64,000 nt of DNA from contig JACGWO010000007.1 of the NCBI GenBank assembly GCA_034509735.1, positions 27,804,046 to 27,868,045 on the forward strand, in the 5' to 3' direction. A program made the position numbers and the translations under genes. The DNA is from Sesamum alatum (lineage: Eukaryota > Streptophyta > Magnoliopsida > Lamiales > Pedaliaceae). Position 1 is the stretch's first letter. Every line of letters starts with the position of its first letter. Shown here in pieces: positions 1 through 11,919 of the stretch. The notes below the pieces were generated by a model. The model searched no databases and was not told the DNA's origin. It saw nothing but the letters and a program-made list of their open reading frames with translations.

Positions 1-540
1 CCAAGTAGATGAGCAATTCCACACCTCATCAAATAAAAGCAATTTTTATTGATTTTAAACTCATAACCATTATTGTCTAACAATGGAATGGAAATGATGT
101 TTTTAATCATACTGGGTACAAAATAAACTTGCTCTAATTCTATGCTAATGGTATCACTAATAACTAAAGTGGCGGATCCTACTGCTTCTGCCGAGATGGC
201 CTTGCCATTTCCGAGCTTCAGGATCATGTCCCCGCTACTTAGTTTTCTGCTTCTTTTCAACACCTGCAGATCATTGCAAATGTGAGCTCCACAGCCGGTA
301 TCCAATACCCAAGAGGCAGAATTAGTGACCATGTTAACCTCAATCACAAATATACCTTGGTTTGAGAAGAGTTTGGGGCACTCTCTCTTCCAATGCCCTT
401 TCTCACGGCAGTTGATACATATGTCATATGCCTTTGACTGTTGCTTGGAGACAACCTTTCCCTTACCTTTGCCTTTCCCCTCTTTGGCAATGGGAACACT
501 CTGAGTGTTCGTAGCTGCTATGACTACCTTTCCCTTCCCT
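1..540 (-). pseudogene. copia zinc knuckle and aspartic protease, frameshifted from gag and cut by the window edge
   Basis: In a different frame from gag, the minus strand reads a CCHC zinc knuckle (CINCREKGHWKREC, about 370-425) and then the protease active site in WVLDTGCGAHICND (about 270-310). The text continues through VPSMIKNIISIPLLDN to the window edge. The knuckle would bind RNA and the DTG triad would process the polyprotein. All catalytic residues are present; the only damage seen is the one frameshift near 540. Pol continues to the left, outside the window. Confidence 0.8.
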
Positions 541-1216
541 TTCTTCTTTTCCAACGTCCGGCACCCTTGCCTTTCGTCTTGGAAGTAGAAGCACCTCCAA
601 ACAATACCGAAGGCGTGGACTTCTTAGTCGTTGCCTCGTATTGCACCAACATATTGATCAACTCATGAATACCCTTCTCAAGTGCATTCATGTTGTAGTT
701 GACAATAAATTGATCAAAGGAGGGTGGGAGTGACTGAAGGATCACATCTATGTACGTTTCGTTATCGAGACCTGCCTTTAGGTCCTCGAGCTTTTCCACT
801 AGGGTAAGCATTTTAACCCCATGCTCTTGTACAGAGGATCCTTCTGTCATTTTAGTTCCAAAGAACGCCTTGGTTGCGACATACCTAGTATGCCGGTCCG
901 GGACTGCATAGCAATCCTTAAGGCGAGCCATTATGGAAGGGACATCGTCTAGCCTTTCATATTGCTTCTGAATCTCATTAGTCATCGAAGCAAGTATGAT
1001 GCTACGAACCTTCCGGTTATCCTTATGCCAAGTCTCGAACGTCTCACGTTTCTCTGGCGTGGATCCTTCCGGTAAGGTCCTAGGGAGAGGCTCGTCCATG
1101 ACGTAGCCTTGGTTCTCATAATCCAGGACTATCCTGAGATTGCGCAACCAGTCGTTGTAGTTGGTTCCATTAAATTTGTTTATCTCAAGAATGGTTGAAA
1201 GTGGGTTCTTAGACAT
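524..1216 (-). CDS. copia-type Gag polyprotein (UBN2/retrotran_gag family)
   Basis: This is an open frame of 230 codons starting MSKNPLSTILEINKFNGTNY, the typical N-terminus of plant copia Gag (DUF4219/UBN2-like). Family landmarks follow in order: NYNDWLRNLR, an IILASMTNEIQKQYE helix near residue 75, VILQSLPPSFDQF near residue 160 and a basic tail rich in K and R before the zinc knuckle. Gag would form the cytoplasmic virus-like particle that packages the element RNA. The ATG is supported by the same MSKNPL start in the copies at 27164 and 45588. The frame stops at 524 after a K/R-rich run, while the matching downstream protein continues in another frame from about 540, so a single indel separates gag from protease here. 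Confidence 0.85.
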   Translation of the reverse strand: MSKNPLSTILEINKFNGTNYNDWLRNLRIVLDYENQGYVMDEPLPRTLPEGSTPEKRETFETWHKDNRKVRSIILASMTNEIQKQYERLDDVPSIMARLKDCYAVPDRHTRYVATKAFFGTKMTEGSSVQEHGVKMLTLVEKLEDLKAGLDNETYIDVILQSLPPSFDQFIVNYNMNALEKGIHELINMLVQYEATTKKSTPSVLFGGASTSKTKGKGAGRWKRRKGRER

Positions 1217-1593
1217 TTTAAAATCTACATGTAGAAAAACAACGCGCGATCAGCAGAAAGTAAAGACGGTGGTTTGATAAAAATAATTAAATGCTTGGTC
1301 TTTAGTCATTTAATCCTCCCACTATTTATACGAAAACACGGTACTCTCAAACGTAGTTTTCGGGAAATCCTTTCCTAGTGGGCTTGGGATCCACAGCGAT
1401 TTTTCCCATACCCCGCTTTTACGATTCGCATGGAAAAGATCCTGTGGGAGGTATTCCATACCATTCTCGTTCCACGAGATTCCCAAGATTATTGCCTCAC
1501 CCTTTTGCATGATCCCGAGGACTCCAAGCGAATCATGCTAATTAGGCGTTAGACCCGACCCAATCGACCGAGCCATGGACCCACTAGTACTCC

Positions 1594-1683
1594 CACGACT
1601 CGTGAGACAGGTAGCAGCAGCCCATTTTTCGTTCATGACATAATGCAGCTTCTTTTAAGTACAATAACGTGCCACGACTCGTG
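1594..1683. repeat. pair of CACGACTCGTG palindromes in the element 1 leader
   Basis: The 11-base motif CACGA-C-TCGTG occurs at 1594-1604 and 1673-1683, 79 bases apart. Each is a five-base inverted repeat around one base. The same pair, at 79-82 base spacing, is present in the leaders of elements 2 and 3. Function is unknown; a cis signal in the element RNA is an inference. Confidence 0.7.
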
Positions 1684-1989
1684 AGACCACGCTATTGACC
1701 TAAGACAGCTTCCTCACTATGCCACGGATTGGAAGGCACGGACGAACTCCTAGAGTTCATGTCCACTTTATCTAGGGTCTAATATTTTAACATTGGTCCA
1801 ACCAATGTGAGAGTAATAATGACCGAGATCTCATACTATATCCATACATTCATCCAAAAATGCATAAATGAAATTCATCCATAGCAGTTATACATGATAA
1901 ATAAAACCCATTCATCCATCACAATAACCACATGCAAAATTAAAGCCTAGCACGCCCCTGTTGGATGATCACAAGCCCGAATCCTATGC

Positions 1990-2013
1990 GATCCACTGAG
2001 CCCGCAGTGGATC
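1990..2013. other. conserved leader hairpin (9-bp stem, 6-base loop)
   Basis: Arms GATCCACTG and CAGTGGATC flank the loop AGCCCG and pair perfectly. The identical hairpin lies at 31869-31892 and 46352-46375. A version with mismatched stem positions lies at 27876-27899. It sits mid-leader in every copy, which makes an RNA packaging, dimerisation or translation role plausible but unproven. Confidence 0.75.
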
Positions 2014-2807
2014 TATGGTCAATCTAGGGTTGGTCCTATACTATTACAATAATAGTAACCCAATCATCATTCTGATGGGCCTTGGTCTCTTTTTCTCTTT
2101 CTTCACTTCATGGAAAACGCCAAGGGACCTCCGGTCTGTGCTCTCCATGTGGTCCTTCCTTCATCTCCACCAATTACAAAAATGGAAACCTCACTCCTAG
2201 TCTACTCTCATTACATATAAAAAATTAGAAACCCCAGCGAAAACCCGGGGGGAGTACATAAGGAGGGAGGTAGAAAGCCTTATTATTCCAAGGCACTAGA
2301 AAGAGAGAAGGAGAAAGCAGTTTAAAGAGGCACACAGGCCCAACAGTAAATTAAACCATACATTCGGTCTAGGGCTCGTGATCATCCATTTCCATCCAAC
2401 ACACATAATTACATGATCCAATCACATAATCATAATATTCCAACAACACATGATTTCCAATCACATTAATCCAAGATGAAAATAAATGAACATGTGCGTA
2501 ACGTGTGAAAATAAAATATAAAATATTGGCAATTTAAAATTTTTCGTTTTAGGAAAACCTTTCCTCATTATTTTAAGTAAAATAACCCCGGGATTCCAAA
2601 TCCATTTATTTTACTCCTAAAATAATGTCTTTAGGAATTTAGGAAAAATTGAACCCAAAAAACGAATTTTTCAGAATTAATTTAAAATTAAAACTGAAAA
2701 TAAATTTTAAAAAATAAAATTACACTAGGGTTTCAAAACCCTAGCCAAGGAGCCACCGGCCGCCGCCGCCTGCAGCAGTCGGCCGCCGGGCGCGCAGGGC
2801 AGCAGGC

Positions 2808-4794
2808 GAATGCGGATCGTCCCGGGAAAAGCGCGAATGCGGAAGCGCGGTATAATTAAAAATTAAAACGGAATTTAAACATGCTTTTAAATTAAAAAAC
2901 ACGTTTCAAAGGGTGTGCCTTTGAAATTTTCCCGTGCATTCGGTGTATCTCATGAACGTATAACATAAAATAAATCATGGAGGCCATAGGGTTGAAAATT
3001 AAAGAGGGACGAAAATTTAAAACGAGACCTACCCGTTGTCGTTTTCGTCTTCAACGGCTACACGCGTTGTTCCCCGTTTTGCACCAAGATCTCGTCTTTG
3101 AGACCCTCTAATTCGTGACACACGATCCACCCACGTATCTTGCACGTCGTGCTAGCAACGAACAAGTGTATAATTTTGGAGTGGATGAATCAATAACACA
3201 TTATCAATTAATGGTATTGATTCATCAAGATTCTAATGTTCCAAGAACAAAAGAATCAAGAATAACTATTTTCTTGAGAGAGAGAGGGGCGGACGAGAGA
3301 GATGGGAGAGAGAGAGAAACCGTGTGTGTCTGTTGTGTGTGTGTGTTGGAGTTTCATCATCATGTAAATTGTAGGATGCTAGGGGTTTATATAGAAGAGG
3401 AGTTTAATCCTCTTTAAACTCCTCTTTCAAGAACTCTAATTTGATTAGGATTTTGACCTAGTCAAAGTCCTAGTCAAACTAGTGTTTTGACCTAGTCAAA
3501 ACGATCCTAGCCATCCATCTCTCCCATTAATCTCAACCGTTGATTTAATTTAATTTAATGGAAATATTTAAAACCTATTTAAATATTTCCAAGAGGCTAA
3601 AATAAATATAAATATTATTTAAGCCCATTAAATAAATCCTTTTGATAAATCCAATTTATCAATTTAATTCCTTCTATCAAATAGAAAGAATTATTTCTCC
3701 AAGAAAAATAAAGGTCCCGATTAAATCTAATTTAATCATTCCTTCACTCCAATATTTAATTCCAAATTAAATATTTAATTGTGTGTGGATAGTGTGTGAC
3801 TCTTTAGGTTCACCATTCAGCTAGACTTGGTCGGATTCCTAGAATCCGTCCGTTACCATGGGTGGCCATCTAGCAACGGTCCATGGCACTAGAGACTAGG
3901 TGAAATATTCAGGGATGAACATTTAGGCTCTAACAGTACGCTTGTCCTTCTGTCTACGGTCTCAACACTTAGAGTCTAAGGCACGGAAAATGCAGGTACC
4001 CATTTTGGACCTAAGTGTCGGTCTGTCCACACTAAACGCCGCGAGGGAACCCTTCCCTTCTGTTCAGTCACTGTGGCCACAGTTTTTAGGGACAAGACCT
4101 AGAGCATACATGAGACTCAACTGTCAAAACCTATTGACAGGAGACAGATCCTTTCTTGGAAACTACTGTCACTTTGTACATCAGAACTGCACTAGATATG
4201 GCTTATGACTACCAAATGGAATTCTGGCAATCTCTCACCATATCTAAGATACAATCCTGATGTACAGGTAAACTCAGTAATTCCTCAAGTCAAAGGACTT
4301 TACCTGTACCGTTGGAACCGGGAATACACGTCATACCTAGCAGACCATACTCAAGGTCCTCCGTAAGACGGTTCCCGCGAGTCACCTCAGTCAGCTGCGT
4401 CCTAGCAGGCTAACCCACTAACACTGCTTAGACGATCCTCGTCACCCGTCGATGAAACACGACAGCAGATGCTTAGTGCAAGTCTCAAATGGAATCCCGG
4501 TACCCATTTTCGGGATTCCTTGACTTGGAGATTTCCGGACTGATTCGGGAAGACTGATTTCATGGACCTACCTCCAAGCGTAGTCCCAGTCCCCGAAATC
4601 GAATCTCAGTCCGTGGGCTCTGTTTGCGTAGTGAACAGATATGGAAAAATAGGTGCAAGTGAACACAAACAAAGTAATGCCAAATGAAAATTCACTTCTT
4701 TATTCATTAATGATTTATCAAAACACCTATAATTGTCTAGACATAGGTTACATATACCCGCCAAAATTGGCTTACATGGTCACCTATTCTAACA
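2808..4794 (-). repeat. 5' LTR of element 1 (subfamily B, about 1987 bp)
   Basis: On the plus strand it begins near GCGGATCGTCCCGGG and ends CACCTATTCTAACA, the terminus shared by all LTRs of this superfamily. It matches the complete solo LTR at 49685-51672 along its length. The first few bases are altered by the deletion noted for element 1. It contains the shared core around 3847-3905 (CGTTACCATGG, CAACGGTCCATGG, CTAGAGACTAGG). Short ORFs in it (for example 3115-3417 and 3942-4208) are not protein-like. Confidence 0.85.
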
Positions 4795-4861
4795 ATATTA
4801 AGATGGTCTTAGATTTCAAAAAACCAGACTTATATTTTGGATAATATTTTTCCTCAGACCT

Positions 4862-7314
4862 TACCGGAAGGGTCATCGCCCAAAGAACATTTTACGTTTA
4901 AGAAGAGGCTTGATGACAACTTGAAGTCCGCAGCATCATACTGACATCCATGGATAATGAGATCCAGAAGCAGTATGATAAGCTGGAGGATGTTGGCTCG
5001 ATGATGCTTCGATTGCAGCAAGTATGTGCGGTCTTAGACCGATATGTTAGATATGCAGCAGTGAAAGCATTCTTCGGAGCAAAAAAGATAGAAGGATAGT
5101 CAGTACAAAAGCATGGAGTGATGATGCTATTCCTTGTGAAAAGCTCAAAGACCTCTAAGCTGATCTCAAAAGAGAGATGTACATCGACTCGATCCTTCAA
5201 TCTCTTCTCCCTTACTCGACCCATTTATAGTCAACTACAACATGAATGGGCTTGAGAAAGACCTCATGAGTTGATAAAAATGTTGGTCCAGTACAAGGCA
5301 ACGATTGAAAAATCTACGTCGACGGTACTAGTGAGGAGGCTTAGCAGGGATCATGTCAGGATTGTGTCTGTGAGGATTATATAACCTAGCATGATCAAAA
5401 TGTGTTCTATTTATTGTTGGACAATTTTAGATAACATAATTTGATCAATAAAATTGCTTTTATTTGACAATGGTGATTCTAATATGCTAGGTTTAGTATA
5501 TAAACACTTGACACATAATTAGATTATGAGTACTCAAAACAAATGACTAAAATGGATAAAATCAAGATCAACTTAGGGATTTGGCATCCATGGCTAGGTC
5601 AATTTCCTTTAGTTAAGGATGGGGAGGTTGGAAGATCCAAAGAGTCTAGCAATAGATGATTTGGATCTGCTAGCTTGCAAATCTTCTCTGAGAAAGAAAA
5701 GACTAAGGAGCGATTTTGTTAGACAAAGTGGGTTCGGGGTATTAGATTTGGAGTGGTGAATCAAATTGGTTACCTTTTGATTTGATCGAGAGAAGGTGTA
5801 TTCAGTGGGAGTTGTCGAATATCCAAATGAGAATGGAATTCTCAATCAGTGAAATTCTTCTAGAAATGGCCATGGTTGAATGGTCTCTGATAAGGGAGAA
5901 AATGAACCCTGTCAGACTTGGTTCGCTCGGTATTTCACTGAAGTTACCTTAGTCCATCTAGACATGGACTTGAAAGTTGCCAGGTTGAGAAACATGGCAC
6001 AGTCATGATCTATTTACCATATTGGATATGGTTTGTAAAACTTGTATCCTACAAAGTTCTTGAGTATGTGGGATGATCCTGCATACGTCAAGGGACTAGT
6101 AGGAAGACAAAGAAGACTCGGTGTCTGGTTTGTGCAGGTCTAGTACAAAATAATGCAAACATCATGTTATTTCCCAGTGACTATATTCCAGTCCTCCTAG
6201 GGACGACCAGAATACCTTAGATACCTGATGGGTACACAGGTTTCTGGGTATGACCGGTCAATTGGAGCATGATCCGAAGGACATATGGAGAAGCGATGTT
6301 GGACTGCCTTGGAGCCGCGGGATCTATCTTGAAATTCAAACTGAGTTTGAGATTTCATGTAATTGGAATATTCGTTTTGACGAACCCATACGATGCATGA
6401 CTCGGTCAATAACTAGCATTAGGGTCAGTGGGAGTGTGGTTGTGTTCCGAGTGTTAAGTGTGTAACATCTTATTCATTTGGAATGAAATTAAGATGTTAG
6501 GAAATACTACAAACACGCGCATTGTTCACGCAATTCTCCATGAAAGGAGTTGGATTCCCATTCATAGGGCCAAGCTGTCCAAAACTTAGTCACGAATGAC
6601 TAATGAGGAAGCTTAGATGGTTTACATCCCCTACGTCTTTGCGTACGCAGCATGGGTATGATGTTCAGTGAATAGGGCCTGATGTTGTTTATGCATCGTA
6701 CATAACAACGGATATCAGGTGTGTACCAACGAGGCAATAGACAGCAGTTGAGAGCAGTCTTTCAGACCTGAATAAGGATTAGAGAAGTGTTCTCGATGCA
6801 CGATTTATGGAGAGTTGATTCTGGAAGACTATAGCGATACTAGCTTCGAGAATCATATGAATAATATTTAATCTCAATACCTATGTATGTTCGGACTTAA
6901 TGGTGAATGTGGTAGCTTGAAAAGGTTCCAAGCAGGATACCACGACGTTTCACCATGAAAGTCGAAATATGACGACTTTGGAAGTCATTTCTGAAAAGTA
7001 GCTCGGATGAAAATAACACCCATTAGATGGATGTGGTGCCTAGCATGGCCGAGCCAGTAGTTTCTGTGGAGGTTGACAACTAGGCTATGGCTAAAGCCTT
7101 TTGGGCCCGAGATCTCATCACAAGATCCATGGAAAATTCTTAGACATCCACCATCTGCAGGTAGTGATGGTAGGAAGAGCGGAGATACGATTGGACCATA
7201 TTACCTCGGTAGAAAAATAGAGTAGACCCGCGAGACTGAGCCTGTATCGCAGATTACTCATTCTCAAAAGGTTCTGAGTGACATTGGTAATTGGCTTTGA
7301 GGTGAGTGGGAGAT
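4862..7314 (+). pseudogene. decayed plus-strand copia gag-pol
   Basis: Gag fragments of the same superfamily can be read in broken frames from 4862: a LPEGSSP-like start, MDNEIQKQYDKLEDVGSM-like text near 4950 and AFFGAKKIEG near 5070, ending near 5330. Protease-end (SMIKN..SIPLLDN-like, 5390-5500), pre-integrase and integrase (5600-5900), the RT YVDD neighbourhood (about 6420-6560) and a basic purine-rich end follow, all with many stops. The 3' end reads GTGGGAGAT just before the LTR at 7315, a polypurine tract. No 5' LTR remains: the 5' end abuts the element 1 LTR within about 70 bases. Confidence 0.75.
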
Positions 7315-9631
7315 TGTTAGAATAGGTGACCAGAAAGCTAATTGGATTGGCGATTTGGAAACTATTCATCAATCTTTATTACAGCAATATTATCTTGATG
7401 AATAGAGTAAGTATTCATCACTGGCATTGTTTTTGTTGTGCTTACTACTAAGGTTGAACGGCGTTTCAATGTCACAACAAATGCCCACAAACCAAATGGA
7501 TAACCCATGTAGTTGGGTTGTGCATTAGATGGCGGCTATGAAACTAACTTCTGAGGGTTGGTTTGAAATTTTCCAAGTCGAGGACCTCGAGACTAGGCAT
7601 CGAGTGTCCTATTGAGACTTGCACTAAGTATTACATTCATTGGGTGAGTGACGAGTTTCATCGACAACAGACGAAGGTCTTCTATGCAATTTTAGTAGGT
7701 TAGTTGACAAGGTGGTCCGACTGACTGAACTGATTCGCGAGAACCGTCATATAGAAGTCTTGGAGGCTTGGTTGGTATGACTTAGAATCCAATAGTACGA
7801 GATTAGTCCTCGGACATGAGGATTCATGGCTGTCACGTGCATACGAAGACTGTATCTTGGATTTGGCGAGAGGTTATCATTCTGTAAGATGGTTATTAGA
7901 AGCTTTGTCCATTGCAGTCGAAGTATGTAGCGAGGACGGTGGATTCCAAGATAGGATCTGTCCCCTGTCAGTATATGACGGTGATGTCCCGTATGCATTC
8001 TGAGATGGTTTAAACTCTAAAAGTCTATGGCGATAACAATTAATTAAGTAGGAAAGGATTTCCTACGTCGATCGATAGAGTAAATACATCTCGGTTATGA
8101 AGCATAGTTGCCTAGTCAAGGATGGGAATCGACGCCCAATTCCATACCCTAGACTAAGGCCGGGAGACGGTCGACAGTAGGACCTTACCCGTATGGAACT
8201 TGGAGCCTAAATGTTCACGCCATTATTCACCTAGTCTCTAGTGCCATGGACCGTTGCTAGACGGCCACCCATGGTAACGGGCTATTCCCGATTATTAGTT
8301 AATCGGAATATATTGTGTTGGACACAAGCTGAAGTCTAACTGATGGTGAACTTAAAGAGTCACACACAAATCACTTGAAAATGATGGAGTTAATTTGGAA
8401 TTAATTCCATAAGAGGTGAATTAAATTAATTGGATTAAGTTAATTCTTGGAGGGCATAAATGATTGGATCATTTATACGGAATTATCCATCTGATGGATG
8501 ATCCAAAACTTAGTTAATTAGATTAATTGAATTTTGGATTTAGCCTTTTTAATTAATTGGATTAATTTAAATGAGGCTTGGGCTAATTAATTAGTGGATT
8601 GAATTCACTAATAAATTAGTAGATGAGCTTGTGTAATTAATGGATTGGATTCATTAATTAGGAGATATGGGCTAGAGATAATTAATTGGATTTATTATTG
8701 TATTGGCCTGATTAATTAAGTGGGTTGGATTTTATTTAATTAATTAAGCATTTGGGCTTGTGATTATTTAATTGGATTAAATATTCACTTGGATATTAAA
8801 ATATTGGATATTTTATTTAATTGAATTAAATAAATAAGTCCAACAAATTTAGTATTTGGGCTCTAATTAATTTGTAGGACAGAGCCAGGTCCAAATGCAC
8901 ATGCCCACAATTGATTTTTCCTAAGTCAAAGCTTGACATTCCTTGTATAGAGAGAGCCAAAAATCATCTACATATGGATGTAGGATTTTCCACATTCAAT
9001 GTATGTAATTGTGGAAAGGTTATGGAAGATTGGAGAGATATGTGGAAGTTGCCTTGTGGCTAGAAGACTATGTCTTCCTTCCATATCTCACACAATTATT
9101 CCATCTCTCATACAACACACATGTTGGCTGATTTTCTCTCATCTCTCTAGGAAATTTGAACCATCTCTCTATTCCTTTCTCCTACCTTGTGTTCTTCTTG
9201 GTTTAGAACCAAGTGAAGAACAAAGGAAGATTGAAACACGCTAATCGATAGTGTGGTTTCGATTTCCTCTTCCATAGATTCATTCCTTGCTAGGACGAGG
9301 ATGAATCTCATAGTTCCGGTGTGGTGTGTACGACTTTAGAGGGTCTCTACGTTGAGGCCTTCCGTGGATGAACGTCGGGAAGGGATCAACGCATGTAGCC
9401 GATTGGAGTAGAAAATCGAGAAAGGTACGTTCATGTTCTCATTTTTCTTCTTTTATTCCATAACCATGAACCTTTGTTTTTATATATGTGTTTATATTAC
9501 ACGTTCATACACAGATAGCCCAGGAACGTTCAAGAACACACCTCTTGAACACGATTTAAATTCTATTATTTTGCACGTTTTTATCTCCACCGCACTTCCG
9601 CCGTGTTCCCAGGCCGATCCACTTTCCTTCA
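7315..9631 (+). repeat. 3' LTR of the decayed plus-strand copia element (about 2317 bp)
   Basis: It starts TGTTAGAATAGGTGACC immediately after a polypurine tract and ends CCACTTTCCTTCA. This is the reverse complement arrangement of the minus-strand LTRs and most resembles subfamily C (41177-43395), with heavy divergence. The shared core lies near 8225-8285 in reverse orientation. The TA-rich 8380-8880 section is normal for these LTRs. Confidence 0.75.
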
Positions 9632-10577
9632 CATGTGTAGTCTTGAGTATTAAGCATAGACGCCTAGTCAAGGATCGGAACTGACGCCCAATTCTATACC
9701 CGAGACTAAGGCCGTTAGACGGTATATGGAATGACCGTACCCGTACGGAGCCGGCGCCTAAATGTTCACGCCAACATTCACCTACTCTCTAGTGCCATGG
9801 ACTGTTGCTAAACGGTCACCCATGGTGATGGGCTCCTGTTTGACATGGGCTCAAGTCTAGCTGAGGGTGAACTTAAAGGGTCACACACAAATTACGAGGA
9901 GGTGAAGGAATTAACTTGGGGTCAATTTCAGAGGATGATAAGTAATTGGATTACTTAAGGAATTGTTCATTGGATGGACGGGCCGATATTGGATCGGACC
10001 CTCGTTTTATGGGTAAATGGGATTTATCGATTACGTAGAGAATCGAAACTTGGATCTTTTAATTGGATTAAAAGATCAACTGGAATTATTTAATTGGGAT
10101 ATGAATTAAACATGATTTAATTATTGGGCTTATTGTAATTGGATTACAATAACATCCAATCCATTAAATCTTGGCCCAAGAGAGGTGTTAATTCCACTTT
10201 TGAAATTAGAATAAGTTGGGCTTCTTCCCAAGAAGGGATGGCCGAAAATTGCTTCATTTCGAAGCACAAAAAATTGGCCATACATGGCCTTTGATGAATA
10301 GTTGACTTCTCTCTTTTGGAAAGAGACAAATCAACTCCAACCAAGCCTCTTTCACTTGGCATGATTAAATCATACCTTAGGAAATGGTAGGCTTGATTGA
10401 TGATTAGTGGGAATCGATTGGAATTTATCTAGACATCCTTGGATGAACCTAGACACATTACAGTAATCACATTAATGAAGTATATATATGTGTATATACT
10501 ATCATCAAACTGTAGAATTCATAATTCATCTTTTTCTAGGAAAAAGAACACCATTCTCTATACTCTCTCAAATTTGG

Positions 10578-10632
<55 letters not shown>

Positions 10633-11083
10633 ATATCCTCTCTGTTGCTTCATTGATCTAGGATCAATTGAAAAACAAAGCAAGATCAAGAAGGAATACT
10701 AACTTAATATTGTAGTCTCTTCTTTGATCTCCTCCTCTAGATCCGTTTTTCTCTAGCAAGAAAAAACGAGATCTCTCCCGGTGTGGTGTGGATTATGTTA
10801 GAGAGTTCATAGTTTTGAACTTGGTGAACGTTTTCGACCGTAGAACAACGCTAGTAGCCATATACAAAAAAACTACAAAGGTAACATTCGGCTTTACGTT
10901 CTTCTAGTTTCTTTTATCTTGCATCTATGCTCTATATGATATGTCGTATTTACTATTGTATTCAATATCGAACGACTAGTTGAGCACCCAAGGGTACACC
11001 CCTTGGGATCTTTTGATATGATAATTTTTTTTAAATAACGCACTCTCTTGCTTTTGCTCGCGAGCGGGTCCACTTGTCCTTCA
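9632..11083 (+). repeat. 5'-truncated LTR, subfamily A, plus orientation
   Basis: The sequence beginning GTAGTCTTGAGTATTAAGC matches the reverse complement of the interior of LTR A (around 30480 downward) and continues to the LTR A terminus ending CCACTTGTCCTTCA at 11083. About the first 790 bases of the LTR are missing. The left break coincides exactly with the end of the preceding LTR, so the neighbouring element probably inserted into this one. Confidence 0.7.
10582..10631. repeat. (CT)n microsatellite, about 25 units
   Basis: An uninterrupted CT dinucleotide tract lies inside the truncated LTR A copy. The other LTR A copies (near 19740-19800 and 29510-29570) have only short GA-rich text there, so the expansion is specific to this copy. 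Confidence 0.9.
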
Positions 11084-11169
11084 AGGGTACATCGAAACCT
11101 AACGGGTGCATGCTTGGTATGGAAAATGAGAAACTTCATATTCTTGTTGACCCTATGCATATTTAACTT

Positions 11170-11480
11170 CTTTGAGCTGCGATAGTGGTGGAGTTGGGGT
11201 GGGCGCGTGGATGGCCTCGGGTTATATTTGAGGGGGATAACATTTCGGTAATCCGCAGACTGGAGTCCAGTGAAGAAGACCTTTCCCCACTTGGCCCTCG
11301 GCTGAAGATGTTAGAACCAAGGCTAAAAATCTCTCATCTTGTGCTTTTGTTCATGTCAAGCGTGGAAAAAATATTGCTAGACTGGCTAGGATTGATGCTG
11401 AAAGAGATTATGAACCTCCTATAATTGATTCTTAATTTATGATGAAACGATATACCATTTCAAAAAAAAAAAAAAAAAAA
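11170..11480 (+). pseudogene. 3' end of a LINE-type non-LTR element (RNase H domain, poly-A tail)
   Basis: The translation shows an RVT_3 RNase H-like domain in two frames: GWPRVIFEGDNISVIRRLES (from about 11205), then after a frameshift near 11310 SCAFVHVKRGKNIARLARID and a stop at 11433-11435. A run of 19 A follows at 11462-11480. A C-terminal RNase H domain followed by a short 3' UTR and an A tail is how plant LINE ORF2 sequences end, so this is best read as a 5'-truncated LINE insertion. A retrocopied host RNase H-like gene is the alternative. Confidence 0.65.
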
Positions 11481-11919
11481 GGGAGTTTTTGGATAAAATA
11501 AAATAATAAGGCTTGTGAAATGTTAGTAATGACAGTTTCATAACTAATATGATAAAAAATTAGAAAAAGTTTGTTAATATTTTAAAAATAAATTAGGACT
11601 TCCTTACTTTCTTTAAAAAATCTTACAAATTGCTAAATAGTTTTTCGATTTATAAACTCCTTGTAGACAAGTAAAATTTCATGCTCAATTGAATGATGAC
11701 AAGTGTAAAATAATATATTAAATATCAATTATATTCCTTTTTCCACTTATATTTGAAATTTACTAAATTAATTCCAAGTGCAAATAGTTAATTTAATTGA
11801 TATTTTAATATATATTTGGTCATAAAATCAATGGCGACAAGTGTCAAAATTGAAGTGTTTCGGCCCATCAAATCGTACTTTTCAGTCAAAGATTCGAGCC
11901 AATCAAACGACACCTTGTT
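11481..11919. other. AT-rich spacer without a recognised feature
   Basis: The stretch between the LINE tail and the Harbinger remnant has no protein-like frame. It may include one end of the Harbinger element, but no terminal inverted repeat was identified. Confidence 0.5.

Larger units (their letters stand above)
1217..2807 (-). other. untranslated leader of element 1, between LTR and gag
   Basis: About 1.6 kb separates the gag ATG from the LTR. No reading frame in it looks protein-like. It aligns by eye with the leaders of element 2 (27165-29046), element 3 (45589-47522) and the orphan leader at 31266-32196. Shared marks are two CACGACTCGTG palindromes, a hairpin at 1990-2013, a purine-rich stretch with GGGGGGAGTACAT and, next to the LTR, a short GC-rich block (about 2748-2808). 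The GC block here is shorter than in the other copies because of the deletion that removed the PBS. Confidence 0.75.
1..4794 (-). mobile_element. Ty1/copia LTR retrotransposon (element 1), 5' portion, cut by the window edge
   Basis: Reading on the minus strand from right to left there is an LTR (2808-4794), a long leader (1217-2807), gag (524-1216) and protease (1-540). The rest of pol and the 3' LTR lie beyond the left edge. Gag is the best preserved of the family in this window, so this is probably one of the younger copies. The LTR belongs to the same subfamily (B) as the two solo LTRs at 20844-22560 and 49685-51672. The primer binding site expected just left of the LTR is missing: the GC-rich leader block runs directly into LTR sequence near 2808, so a small deletion removed the PBS and the first few LTR bases. 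Confidence 0.88.

Noticed and set aside
6197..6465. Overlapping plus and minus ORFs of about 70 codons
   Set aside because: They sit in decayed copia RT text on plus; neither matches a protein domain.
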